Assembly: GCA_963746315.1 (NCBI GenBank)
Contig: CAVVAR010000012.1
Span: 496,001 to 560,000 of the forward strand
DNA: 64,000 nucleotides
Source: Ga0077555 sp963746315
GTDB taxonomy: Bacteria; Pseudomonadota; Alphaproteobacteria; Rhizobiales; Hyphomicrobiaceae
Reading direction: 5' to 3'
A program made the position numbers and the translations under genes. The notes under the pieces were generated by a model. The model was not told the DNA's origin, did not search any database, and saw only the letters and a list, made by a program, of their open reading frames with translations. Positions 18,135-27,080 of the stretch are shown one piece after another. Position 1 is the stretch's first letter. Each line of letters begins with the position of its first letter.

Positions 18135-18647
18135 ATGGGCTTGAAGCAGCCCGCAGGGTCCCTCGACGGCACGCAGGCGCAGCAGTCGACGGCGGGGGCA
18201 CGCGGCCGTTCCGAGATCAAGGTCCGGCCTCTGACGATAGGCGTGGTGGCGCTCGCCTTGGTTTCCATCTCGCCGCCCGGCACATCCGCCGCGACCAGGC
18301 TGGCGTCCGTGCTTCCGCCCACCGGCTCGTCGACCTCGCCCGTTCCGATACCATCACCGGCGCTGCCCTCCGTCCCGCCTCCTCCCGCGGCACTTCCCTC
18401 GCCTCCGCCGGCCCGCTCGCTCGACGACTACTTAGCCGCAGCGCCGGATTTCGCCCCGATCGACGGGCTCGACGAGGCGGTTTGGAAGCAGCCGTGTGGT
18501 GCCTGCCACAAGTGGACGCCGGCCCTCCTCTGCCAGCAGGGCAAGGGCTACGCGTCCGCGCCCGCCAACATCACCAGGCACGCGCACCCATTCGGGGGCG
18601 AGTTCAAACGATTGCTCAAGGCGTGGGCCGAGAGCGGCTGCAAATAG
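18135..18647 (+). CDS. Exported proline-rich protein with one CxxCH heme motif
   Basis: A 170-residue protein. A basic N-terminus and hydrophobic segment LTIGVVALALVSI (about 32-50) suggest export or a membrane anchor. A linker rich in Pro, Ser and Ala (about 55-95) follows, then a compact domain with CGACH near residue 121 and cysteines at CQQGKGY and at the C-terminal SGCK. CGACH is a covalent heme c site, and HAHPFGG offers possible axial ligands. I do not recognise a named family. A monoheme cytochrome-like role is inference; the extra cysteines could instead form a disulfide. Confidence 0.65.
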   Translation: MGLKQPAGSLDGTQAQQSTAGARGRSEIKVRPLTIGVVALALVSISPPGTSAATRLASVLPPTGSSTSPVPIPSPALPSVPPPPAALPSPPPARSLDDYLAAAPDFAPIDGLDEAVWKQPCGACHKWTPALLCQQGKGYASAPANITRHAHPFGGEFKRLLKAWAESGCK

Positions 18648-18706
18648 CGACGCTCGCTCCGGCACTGCCGGCCGTCGCGCACCGCTGAAATTTCGGGAGG
18701 CGTTCG

Positions 18707-19756
18707 ATGCGCATGTTTCTGTCTTCGCTTCGGTTGGCGCTCGTCGTAGCGCTCGTTCCGCTGGCTGTTGCGTCGGCGCAGGAGCTTCCCCGCCAAGCGT
18801 GGGTGCTCAATCCCAGCCTCTCCAACGTCTACATGCAGACGGTGAAATCCAACGCCATCTTCGAGACGCACCGCTTCAACTCAGTCGAAGGCGACATCGA
18901 CAAGGACGACAACGCGACCGTGCGGATCGATCTCGCCTCGATCAACTCCGGCATCGATGTCCGCGACGTACGCATGCGCTTCATGCTGTTCGAGACGTTC
19001 AAATTTCCCCGAGCGACCATTACTGCAAAGCTGGATCGGGCAAAATTGCAGGGCGTGCTCGAGAGCACCCGCATCGAGTACCCGTTGCGCCTGTCGCTCG
19101 ATCTGCACGGCACCCTCAACACGTTCGCTACGCAAGTCTGGGTGACGCGCCTCGACGCCTCAACTGTTTCCGTCTCCACCATCGAGCCGATCGTTGTGCC
19201 CGCCGAGAAGGTTGGCCTGACTGGGAACATCGCGCGCCTCATGGAGGTGATCAACGGCACCCAGATCGCCGCCGGCGCCTCGATCACATTCGACCTCGTC
19301 TTTGGCACCGGCAACCAGGCACCTGCGCTGGTGTCGGCACGAACGGCGCGCGAGGCCAGGAAGGCAGAGGAGGAGGCGCGGCCCATCACCGAGGAAGCTT
19401 GTGCAACGCGATTCGCCGTCATCACCGAGGCGCGAGCCATCTACTTCAAAACGGCGAGCGCCGAGCTGGACAGCCAAAGCGAGCCCCTTTTGAAGAGCAT
19501 CGTCGACATCGCGAGCCGATGCCCGGTCGTTCAATTCGAGGTCGAAGGCCATACCGACAGCGTCGGCGGGAAGGCCTACAACCGAACGTTGTCGCAGCAG
19601 CGCGCCCAGTCGGTCGTCGATTATCTGACCGCGCGTGGCATCACGGCAGGCCGCGTTCACTTCGCCGGATTCGGCGACGCCCGTCCCGTAGCTTCGAATG
19701 ACAACGAGGCCGGCCGGGCCAGAAACCGCCGCATCGAGTTCAAGGTCCGCAAGTAG
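18707..19756 (+). CDS. YceI-like domain fused to OmpA C-terminal domain
   Basis: A 349-residue exported protein. A signal peptide ends near VASAQE (residue 25). Residues about 30-205 resemble the YceI lipid-binding beta-barrel (LNPSLSNVYMQTVKSN, then FETFKFPRATITAKLD). A charged linker REARKAEEEARP leads to an OmpA-type peptidoglycan-binding domain (about 235-349) with VEGHTDSVGGKAYN, LSQQRAQSVVDYL and AGRARNRRIEF. OmpA domains normally tether outer-membrane barrels; here the partner is a soluble YceI-type barrel. The ATG follows GGGAGG. A 20-bp perfect palindrome lies 20 bases after the stop. Confidence 0.85.
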   Translation: MRMFLSSLRLALVVALVPLAVASAQELPRQAWVLNPSLSNVYMQTVKSNAIFETHRFNSVEGDIDKDDNATVRIDLASINSGIDVRDVRMRFMLFETFKFPRATITAKLDRAKLQGVLESTRIEYPLRLSLDLHGTLNTFATQVWVTRLDASTVSVSTIEPIVVPAEKVGLTGNIARLMEVINGTQIAAGASITFDLVFGTGNQAPALVSARTAREARKAEEEARPITEEACATRFAVITEARAIYFKTASAELDSQSEPLLKSIVDIASRCPVVQFEVEGHTDSVGGKAYNRTLSQQRAQSVVDYLTARGITAGRVHFAGFGDARPVASNDNEAGRARNRRIEFKVRK

Positions 19757-20068
19757 GGCCAAGCTCGATCGCTTGGGAGGCCGGCGCCGGCCTCCAAGAA
19801 GATCTCGCTGGCCGCGCCTACGGGGGATGAGGGTGACGCGCGCCAGCGAGTGCCCGATCAGGGCAGGTTGCCTCCGTGTGGAAGCTCAGGGAGAAATCGG
19901 AACTCCCAGCCGACTGGTCGCGCGAGCCACTCGGCACTGGCTGGCTGGCACACGAGAGCAGACCTACTGGATCTTCCAGCGCGGACGCTAGCGTCGTACA
20001 CGGCCATCCGACGAATAACTTCGCTTCCGCGCCGCGTTAAATTCCTGATTGATCCCGGGATACCGACG
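19757..20068. other. Gene-free gap between ompA-like gene and recJ
   Basis: About 310 bases between two convergent genes. It holds a perfect 20-bp palindrome at 19776-19795 (GC-rich, no T run) that could act as a bidirectional transcript end. I see no credible small gene and no RNA gene in the rest. Confidence 0.5.
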
Positions 20069-21913
20069 CTATTTCCGCTTCCCCACCACCGCCACGTCCT
20101 CGATCTGCAGCTCGATGCGGTTGCGCCCCCCCCAGGTATCGCGGCGCAGGTGGCCGGCGACATGCAGCGGCATCCCGTTCGAATTCTGGATCGCATCGCC
20201 CACCGGCTGCCCCACGGCACGGAATGCGATGGCGTCGAGCTTCGAGCCGTCGCCGGCTTCCAGCGTGCACCGGATGTGCGCCTCGCCCATCACTTTTGCG
20301 AACCGCACGCGATGCGCTGGGAACGCGAACCGCGGCGACGGATTGCCCTGCCCGTATGGGCCGGCTTTCTCCACGAGGTCGATGAAATCCTCCGACACGC
20401 CCGCCGGCGTCAGCGCACCGTCGATCTCGAGCGCGGTCGTCGATCGCGCCGCACTGGCTTTGTCGCGCAACATGGCGTCGAACCGCGCGCGCACGGTGTC
20501 GAGCTTGTCCCGGGCCACCGTCAGACCCGCCGCCATCGCGTGTCCGCCGCCTTTGATCAGCAGGCCTTCCGCCGCCAGCGCACGCACCGCCCCGCCGATG
20601 TCAACGCCCGCGATCGAGCGCAGCGAGCCCGTTCCCGGTCCGCCCTTCTCCCAGGCGATCACGCAGGACGGCCGGCGGAACCGCTCCACAAGCCGCGAGG
20701 CGACGAGCCCGACGACGCCCTTGTGCCATTCGTCCGAGCCGACCAGCACGATCGGCATGTCGGGATCCTCGTCCACCAGTCGGTCGGCCTCGGCCGTGGC
20801 AGCCTCGAGCATCGCTGTCTCGATAGCCTTGCGCTCGCGGTTGAGCTTGTCGAGCAGCGCCGCGATCTTCGCCGCCTCCGCGTCGTCGTCGATCGAGAGC
20901 AGCCGCGCGCCGAGCGCCGCATCGCCGATGCGACCGCCCGCGTTGATGCGCGGCCCGATGACGAAGCCGAGATGATAGGGCGTCGGTGGCTGGTTGAGGC
21001 TCGCGGCGTCGAGCAGCGCGCGAATGCCGGCATTCTGTCGCTGGCGCATCACCTCGAGCCCGCGCACGACGAAGGCACGGTTGAGCGTCTTCAGAGGCAC
21101 CACGTCGGCGACCGTCGCCAGCGCCACCAGATCGAGCAGCGACATCAGGTCGGGCGGGGGGTGGCTCTTGCCGTAGAATCCGCGGGCCCGCAATTCGCGC
21201 GCCGTCGCCACCAGCGCCATGAACGTCACGCCCGCCGCGCACAGGTGGCCGAGCCCCGAGAGATCGTCCTGGCGGTTCGGGTTCACGACGGCATCGACCG
21301 CCGGCAGCCGCTCGTCGGCCTGATGATGGTCGAGCACGACCACGTCCGCGCCCAGAGCCTTCGCGTGCTCCAGCGTATCGAAGCTCGTCACGCCGCAATC
21401 GACCGTGACGATCAGCTTGGCGCCCTCCTTCACGAGCGTCTCGATCGCCTGCGGATTGGGGCCGTAGCCCTCGAAGATGCGGTCGGGAATGTAGATCCGC
21501 GCATCCTGCCCGTGCGCGATGAAGAAGCGCCGCATCAGCGCCGACGAGCAGGCCCCGTCCACGTCGTAGTCGCCGAAGATCGCGACGCGCTCACGCTTCT
21601 GGATGGCATCGGCAAGCCGCGCCGCCGCCTTTTCCATGTCGACAAGGGTCGAAGGGTCCGGCATCAGCGCCTTGATGGTGGGATCGAGCGTCACAGGCAC
21701 CTCGTCGACGCCGATGCCGCGCGCCGCCAGGATGCGCCCGAGCAGCTCCGGCAGCCCGTGCTGCTGCGCGATCATCGTCGCGATGTTGGTTTCGGGCCGC
21801 CCCAGCCGCTCGCGCCACGTGAACCCGCGCGCCGAGGCCTCGACGCCGAGAAACGCGCCCGGCTCGGAATCATGGTCGGCGAGACCTGCCCGCCTGAGCG
21901 CCGCCATTGCCAT
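20069..21913 (-). CDS. recJ: Single-stranded-DNA exonuclease RecJ
   Basis: RecJ degrades single-stranded DNA 5' to 3' in recombination and mismatch repair. The DHH phosphoesterase motifs are present: IFGDYDVDGACSSA near residue 114, VTVDCGV near 172, VVVLDHHQAD near 195 and a GHAMAAGLTV block of the DHHA1 domain. The C-terminal OB-fold region ends in IELQIEDVAVVGKRK. Length is about 614 residues, normal for alphaproteobacteria. The start is ambiguous: ATG 21913 or 21907, or GTG 21925, all close together; I use 21913 because GGGGG lies just upstream. Confidence 0.95.
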   Translation of the reverse strand: MAMAALRRAGLADHDSEPGAFLGVEASARGFTWRERLGRPETNIATMIAQQHGLPELLGRILAARGIGVDEVPVTLDPTIKALMPDPSTLVDMEKAAARLADAIQKRERVAIFGDYDVDGACSSALMRRFFIAHGQDARIYIPDRIFEGYGPNPQAIETLVKEGAKLIVTVDCGVTSFDTLEHAKALGADVVVLDHHQADERLPAVDAVVNPNRQDDLSGLGHLCAAGVTFMALVATARELRARGFYGKSHPPPDLMSLLDLVALATVADVVPLKTLNRAFVVRGLEVMRQRQNAGIRALLDAASLNQPPTPYHLGFVIGPRINAGGRIGDAALGARLLSIDDDAEAAKIAALLDKLNRERKAIETAMLEAATAEADRLVDEDPDMPIVLVGSDEWHKGVVGLVASRLVERFRRPSCVIAWEKGGPGTGSLRSIAGVDIGGAVRALAAEGLLIKGGGHAMAAGLTVARDKLDTVRARFDAMLRDKASAARSTTALEIDGALTPAGVSEDFIDLVEKAGPYGQGNPSPRFAFPAHRVRFAKVMGEAHIRCTLEAGDGSKLDAIAFRAVGQPVGDAIQNSNGMPLHVAGHLRRDTWGGRNRIELQIEDVAVVGKRK

Positions 21914-22208
21914 GTGAACCCCCACATCCCCGAATCACTCGCCAGTTTAGGCCGCCATGAGGCGACATGTCGGCGGCGGATTGCGCGGGCAGGGGAAGGA
22001 TTGCAGAAGGTGTGCACAAGTGTATCGCGAGCTTTGTGGCCTCGGCTCGGGCAATGGCGAGTTGGCCGGTCGCGACTGCCAGGTGCAGCGGGCGTCAGGG
22101 GCCAAGCCTCGTCACCCAAGCAGTTCCGTTTGCCGCCACAGCGCGGGATCGGCGAGCTCAATGATCGAGATCAGAAACGAGACTGTGGATCGAGGCGAAT
22201 AATCACGC

Positions 22209-24935
22209 ATGAGCACAGGCCGAGACCATTCTGACTTCCATGCCAAGACGGCCGTCGCCGTCTTGGAAGCCCTGCGTGCGACGCCGAACGGGCTGGGTGC
22301 GGACGAGGTTGCCCGCCGCATGGAGAAGCACGGACCAAATCGCTTGCCGGAGGCCCCGCCCCGCAGCGCGCTGCTACGTTTTCTCGGCCAGTTCCACAAC
22401 GTGTTGATCTATGTGCTGCTCGCGTCCGCGGCAGTGACGGCAACGCTCGGCCATGGAATTGATACCGCCGTCATCCTCGCCGTGGTGATCGTGAACGCAC
22501 TCATCGGCTTCATCCAGGAGGGCCGCGCCGAGCAGGCGATGGAGGCTATCCGCGGCATGCTCGCTCCACGCGCGTCGGTTTTGCGTGGCGGATCGCGCCA
22601 GAGCTTGGATGCCACGCTCCTCGTACCGGGCGACATCGTTTTGATCGAGGCCGGCGACCGGGTGCCGGCGGACCTGCGCCTTCTTGAGGCCCGCGGGCTC
22701 AAAGTCGAGGAGGCCATCCTCACGGGGGAATCCGTGCCCGTCGACAAGTCGACCGCGGTGGTGGAAAACGCTGCCGCCCTCGGTGACCGGTCCTCGATGC
22801 TCTACAGCGGGACGCTCGTTGCTGCCGGCACCGGTCGTGGCGTCGTGGTCGCGACCGGAGCCGATACGCAGATCGGAAAGATCAGCGGCCTGCTCGCGCG
22901 TGTCGAGGTGTTGACGACCCCGCTCGTGCATCAGATCGACGTGTTTGCGCGGTGGCTCACTGTCTTCATCCTGTTGATGGCCGGCTCCCTGCTCGTCTAC
23001 GGCTATTTCGTCAGCCATCTGCCCTTCGCAGACCTTTTCATGGCCGTGGTCGGGCTGTCCGTGGCAGCGATCCCCGAAGGCCTGCCCGCCGTACTGACCA
23101 TCACGCTCGCCGTCGGCGTTCAGGCCATGGCGAAGCGCAATGCCATCGTGCGTCGTCTCCCCGCGATCGAGACGCTGGGGTCGGTGTCCGTGATCTGCTC
23201 CGACAAGACGGGCACCCTGACGCGCAACGAGATGCTGGCCGCTTCACTCGCGGCCGCGGGGCGGGTCTACACCGTACGGGGCGACGGATATGCCCCGGAA
23301 GGACCGGTGAGTTGGCAGAACGCCGACGTCGATCCGGCCGAGCATGCGGTCTTGCGGGACTTCGCCTTGGCCGCGGGCCTGTGCAACGACGCGACGATAC
23401 GTGCCCACAATATGTCCTGGCGCGTCGAGGGGGACCCGATGGAAGGGGCCCTGAAGGCGCTTGCCGGAAAATTGACGGGCGGCGGTCCGGAGCCGTTCGC
23501 ACAATGGATCCGCACCGACGCGATCCCCTTCGACGCGGCGCACCGCTACATGGCCGTCCTCAACCACGATCCCGCTGGCCGCGCCCGCATTCACGTCAAG
23601 GGCGCCCCCGAAACGGTGATGCGGATGTGCGCCGACCAGTCGTCCGCGGACGGCGGCACCGAGCCGCTCGACCTCGCCGCATGGCATCGGCTGGTCGACT
23701 CGACGGCCGCCCAGGGTCAGCGCGTCATCGCGGTTGCGGTGCGCGCCGTGCCCCCGGAGCACTCCCGGCTGGAGCCGTCCGATCTGGCCGGTCAACTCAC
23801 GCTCATCGGCCTGATCGGCCTCATCGATCCACCGCGAGACGAGGCCATCGCGGCCGTCGCGGAGTGCCACGCAGCCGGCATCCGGGTGAAGATGATCACC
23901 GGCGACCATGCCGCGACCGCGCGTGCGATCGCAGCGACCATCGGGTTGAAGAACACGACGAATGTGCTGATCGGCTCCGACATCGACAACATGGACGACC
24001 CGGCATTGGCAGAAGCGGTCGTAGAAACCGACATCTTTGCACGCACATCACCGGCACATAAACTGCGGCTCGTGACAGCTCTGCAGGCGCGTGGCTTGAC
24101 CGTGGCGATGACCGGCGACGGCGTCAACGACGCACCGGCACTGAAACGCGCCGACGCGGGCGTGGCGATGGGATTGAAGGGAAGCGCGGCCGCCAAGGAG
24201 GCCGCCGATCTCGTTCTCGCCGACGACAACTTCGCTTCGATCGCAGCCGCCGTACGAGAAGGTCGGACTGTCTATGACAACATCAAGAAAGTAATCGGTT
24301 GGACCCTTCCGACGAGTGCGGGCGAAGCCGCCACCATCGTGCTGGCAATCCTCGCCGGCATGTCTCTGCCCATCACGGCGGTCCAGATTTTGTGGGTCAA
24401 CCTGATCACGGCGGTCACGCTGGGGCTCGCGCTGGCCTTCGAGCCCTCCGAGCCCGCCACGATGCGGCGGCCGCCACGTCCTCGCCACGAGCCGCTGCTG
24501 ACCGGCGCCCTGATCTGGCACATCGTGCTCGTCTCGACGCTGTTCGTCGCCGCCGTTTTCGGCATCTACGCCTACGCGATCGACCGCGGCTACAGCATTG
24601 AGGTGGCCCAGACCATGGCCGTCAACATGCTGGTCGTGCTCGAGATCTTCCACCTCTTCTTCGTCCGGAACATTTATGGCACGTCGGTGACGTGGGCGGC
24701 GGTAAAGGGAACGCCGATAATCTGGGCCTGCGTCGGGATCGTGACCGCGGCGCAATTCGCCGTCACCTATCTGCCGCCTTTGCAGGCCGTGCTGGGGACC
24801 GCACCCGTAAGCTTCGGTGACGGCGTTCTCATTGTCGCTGTCGGCGCGGTGTTCTTTGCGATCATAGAGACGGAGAAACAGATGCGGCTCGCATTCCGGC
24901 ATCCGCCTGAAGCCGACGGTCGCCGCGCGTTCTAG
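22209..24935 (+). CDS. P2-type cation-transporting ATPase
   Basis: A 908-residue P-type ATPase with the full set of motifs: N-terminal cation-ATPase domain, actuator loop LTGESVPVDKS (about 175), transmembrane PEGLP ion-site motif, phosphorylation site CSDKTGTLTRNEM (about 332), KGAPE of the nucleotide domain, TGDGVNDAPAL (about 635) and a C-terminal block of six helices (about 690-890). The PEGLP sequence and C-terminal block place it in the P2 group (calcium/magnesium or sodium/potassium-like pumps). Soft-metal Cys sites are absent, so it is not a copper or zinc pump. The true ion cannot be named. Its stop overlaps the convergent cupin gene. Confidence 0.93.
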   Translation: MSTGRDHSDFHAKTAVAVLEALRATPNGLGADEVARRMEKHGPNRLPEAPPRSALLRFLGQFHNVLIYVLLASAAVTATLGHGIDTAVILAVVIVNALIGFIQEGRAEQAMEAIRGMLAPRASVLRGGSRQSLDATLLVPGDIVLIEAGDRVPADLRLLEARGLKVEEAILTGESVPVDKSTAVVENAAALGDRSSMLYSGTLVAAGTGRGVVVATGADTQIGKISGLLARVEVLTTPLVHQIDVFARWLTVFILLMAGSLLVYGYFVSHLPFADLFMAVVGLSVAAIPEGLPAVLTITLAVGVQAMAKRNAIVRRLPAIETLGSVSVICSDKTGTLTRNEMLAASLAAAGRVYTVRGDGYAPEGPVSWQNADVDPAEHAVLRDFALAAGLCNDATIRAHNMSWRVEGDPMEGALKALAGKLTGGGPEPFAQWIRTDAIPFDAAHRYMAVLNHDPAGRARIHVKGAPETVMRMCADQSSADGGTEPLDLAAWHRLVDSTAAQGQRVIAVAVRAVPPEHSRLEPSDLAGQLTLIGLIGLIDPPRDEAIAAVAECHAAGIRVKMITGDHAATARAIAATIGLKNTTNVLIGSDIDNMDDPALAEAVVETDIFARTSPAHKLRLVTALQARGLTVAMTGDGVNDAPALKRADAGVAMGLKGSAAAKEAADLVLADDNFASIAAAVREGRTVYDNIKKVIGWTLPTSAGEAATIVLAILAGMSLPITAVQILWVNLITAVTLGLALAFEPSEPATMRRPPRPRHEPLLTGALIWHIVLVSTLFVAAVFGIYAYAIDRGYSIEVAQTMAVNMLVVLEIFHLFFVRNIYGTSVTWAAVKGTPIIWACVGIVTAAQFAVTYLPPLQAVLGTAPVSFGDGVLIVAVGAVFFAIIETEKQMRLAFRHPPEADGRRAF

Positions 24936-25264
24936 TCCACGATGAACAGCTTTGCCCCTTCGGCGCCCGTGCGTGAGCGGTGTGGCTCGGCGCCGTCCGC
25001 GACCTGATAGCTCTGGCCTGGCAGCAAGGTGACGCGCCGCCCGTCCGCGAGCTCCGTCTCGAGCCGGCCGTCCAGCACCAGAAGAATATGGCCCTTCTCG
25101 CACCAGTGATCGGCGAGGTAGTCGGGCGAGTACTCAACCATGCGCACCCGGATCTGGCCGAATTGGCGCGTGCGCCAGGTGGCCATGCCCGTTTCGCCCT
25201 TGTGCTCGGTCTTGGACACCGTCGACCAGTCGGTCGTGCCGAACGGGATCTCACTCATCTGCAT
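24932..25264 (-). CDS. DHCW-motif cupin-fold protein
   Basis: A 110-residue single cupin barrel. The motif LADHWCEKGHILLVLDG (about residue 51) identifies the small DHCW-motif cupin family; the second cupin motif LPGQSYQVADGAEPHRS follows. Its histidines could bind a metal. Function is unknown. ATGs at 25264 and 25258 both follow a GGGAGAG site. The start overlaps the end of yacG by 14 bases, so the two are probably cotranscribed. Confidence 0.85.
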   Translation of the reverse strand: MQMSEIPFGTTDWSTVSKTEHKGETGMATWRTRQFGQIRVRMVEYSPDYLADHWCEKGHILLVLDGRLETELADGRRVTLLPGQSYQVADGAEPHRSRTGAEGAKLFIVD

Positions 25265-25493
25265 CGGGTCTCTCCCTCGGTGGCATCTCGTCCGGCAGGC
25301 TGTCGCCGTCCTCGTCCGCGTCCTGGTTGCCGCCCTGGATCACGTAGTTGCCACCCAGCCACCGTGCGAGGTCGAGATCGGCACACCGCTTCGAGCAGAA
25401 TGGGCGGTAGCGCTCGACCACGGGCTTCCCGCAGATCGAGCAGCGCCGCTGTCGCAGGGGCTCGTGCCGTTCGCTGTCGCCGCCGTCGCTCAT
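25251..25493 (-). CDS. yacG: DNA gyrase inhibitor YacG
   Basis: An 80-residue zinc-ribbon protein with CSICGKP near residue 18 and CSKRCADLDLARWLGGNY near 33: four cysteines in C-x2-C and C-x3-C pairs, the defining YacG pattern. YacG binds GyrB and inhibits gyrase in Escherichia coli. An acidic C-terminal tail rich in Asp and Glu follows. It lies 31 bases after maf, the common order in rhizobia. Confidence 0.92.
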   Translation of the reverse strand: MSDGGDSERHEPLRQRRCSICGKPVVERYRPFCSKRCADLDLARWLGGNYVIQGGNQDADEDGDSLPDEMPPRERPDADE

Positions 25494-25524
25494 CTCGCCG
25501 TCTCGTCTCCGTCGCCCGCGAGCC

Positions 25525-26271
25525 TCACTCCGGCTCGGCCTCTCCGGCTTTCAGCCAGTTGAAATGTATCGGGAAGCCCTCGCCGAGCAGCATCCCCACC
25601 ACCTCCGTCAGCGGCAGCCCGACGACGTTGGTGTAGGAGCCCGAGATCTTCTGCACGAAGCAGCCGCCGATGCCCTGGATGGCATAGCCGCCGGCCTTGC
25701 CACGCCATTCGCGCGAGGCGAGATAGCTCTCCATGTCTTCCTTGGAGAGCCGGCGGAACCGAACCCGCGTCTCCACCACCTTCAGGCGCACGCGATCGTC
25801 CGGCGTGATGATGCACAGTCCCGTCAGCACCCGATGCGAGCGCCCCGACAGGCGCAGCAGCATGGCGAGCGCCTCCTCGACGTTCTTCGGTTTTCCGAAG
25901 ATCGAGCGTCCGTGGCTCACCACCGTATCGGCAGCGAGCACATACGCCTCCGCCAGGTCCTTGTCGTTGGCGATCAGGTCACGCGCGGCCTCGGCTTTGG
26001 CTCGGGCGAGGCGGCTGACATAGCTTCGCGGCATCTCGGCGCGCTTCGGCGTCTCGTCGAGTGAGGCGGGACGCAGCGCATCCGGTTCGATGCCGACCTG
26101 CGACAGCAGCGTGAGCCGCCTCGGACTTGCGCTCGCCAGCACGAGCCGCGGCCTTAGCTCCGAGCGCCGACCAACCGGCTTGGTGCGGGCCCGCGTCTGC
26201 CGCAGCGTCTCGCGCTTGGGCGTGATCGAGAAGCCGAGCACGCCGAGGGCCGAGATCTTGGAAGTGCTCAT
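25525..26271 (-). CDS. maf: Maf-family nucleoside triphosphate pyrophosphatase
   Basis: A house-cleaning pyrophosphatase that removes non-canonical or modified nucleotides. Signature LVLASASPRRLTLL begins near residue 43, and ADTVVSHG, GKPKNVEEA and YAIQGIGGCFVQKISGSYTNVVGLPL follow. As read from 26271 the protein has 248 residues with about 42 before the usual start; a shorter start (for example around the SELRPRLVLAS segment) cannot be excluded because no in-frame ATG lies there. infA, the frequent upstream neighbour, is absent. Confidence 0.92.
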   Translation of the reverse strand: MSTSKISALGVLGFSITPKRETLRQTRARTKPVGRRSELRPRLVLASASPRRLTLLSQVGIEPDALRPASLDETPKRAEMPRSYVSRLARAKAEAARDLIANDKDLAEAYVLAADTVVSHGRSIFGKPKNVEEALAMLLRLSGRSHRVLTGLCIITPDDRVRLKVVETRVRFRRLSKEDMESYLASREWRGKAGGYAIQGIGGCFVQKISGSYTNVVGLPLTEVVGMLLGEGFPIHFNWLKAGEAEPE

Positions 26272-26423
26272 CGTGACGGTCTCGCTCGGGTGCGGTCGAC
26301 GGGATATCGACGACCATGCCCATTCCCCCCGGTCCCGATCAAGCCCTTTGATGTCGCCCGTTGTGCACAGCCTTCAGTCGCTGTGCTCGGGTACTGCCGC
26401 GCTGTCATATAGGGATCGCCGCG

Positions 26424-26996
26424 TCAGCCCTGCCAGCGGTTGACGATGGTCCCGAGCACCGGCCGCTCGCGATCGGGCTGCTTCTCGGTCTCGGTGCCGA
26501 TATAGACGAACCCAGCCACGCGCTCGTTCGCAGCGAGTCCGAGCGCCGCCGCAACCCCCGGGCTGAACGCGTACCATTCGGTGATCCAGCACGTCCCGTA
26601 GCCCATCGCGTTGGCGGCGAGGCAGAGGTTGTAGGCGGCCGCCCCGCACGAGAGGACCTGCTCGATCTCCGGCGCGCCCGGTGTCTCGACCACGCGCGAG
26701 ATCACCGCTACCACCAGCGGGGCTCGCATGAAGCGCTGCCGCTCGGTCTCGAGACGCACCACCGACGGCGCCTCCTTGTCCTCCTTGGCGAGCGTCTCCG
26801 CCAGCACCCGGCCGAATTTCGCCCGCGCCTCGCCCTCGAATACGATGAACCGCCAAGGCACCAGCCGTTTGTGGTCCGGCACCCGCGCGGCGACGGTCAG
26901 GATCGTCTCGAGCTCGCTGGCCGAAGGGCCCGGCTCCGCGAGCAGGGCGATTTTCGCCGACCGGCGACGGCTGAGCAGCTGCAAAGTCTCGTTCAT
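26424..26996 (-). CDS. Nitroreductase family protein (YdjA-like)
   Basis: A 190-residue FMN-dependent nitroreductase fold. LSRRRSAKIALLAEPGPS matches the FMN-phosphate binding start of YdjA-type proteins, AARVPDHKRLVPWRFIVF follows near residue 37, and SCGAAAYNLCLAANAMGYGTCWITEW near 117 is the typical dimer/FMN block. The likely role is NAD(P)H-dependent reduction of an unknown substrate. It is divergent from the vWA gene that follows at 27081. Confidence 0.9.
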   Translation of the reverse strand: MNETLQLLSRRRSAKIALLAEPGPSASELETILTVAARVPDHKRLVPWRFIVFEGEARAKFGRVLAETLAKEDKEAPSVVRLETERQRFMRAPLVVAVISRVVETPGAPEIEQVLSCGAAAYNLCLAANAMGYGTCWITEWYAFSPGVAAALGLAANERVAGFVYIGTETEKQPDRERPVLGTIVNRWQG

Positions 26997-27080
26997 GCGG
27001 CATTTCTCCGGGTGAAAGAGGAGAATTGTGGCTGCCCCGCACTTATCCCCGGGGCCGCCGTTGGATATAGACTAGCAGCC

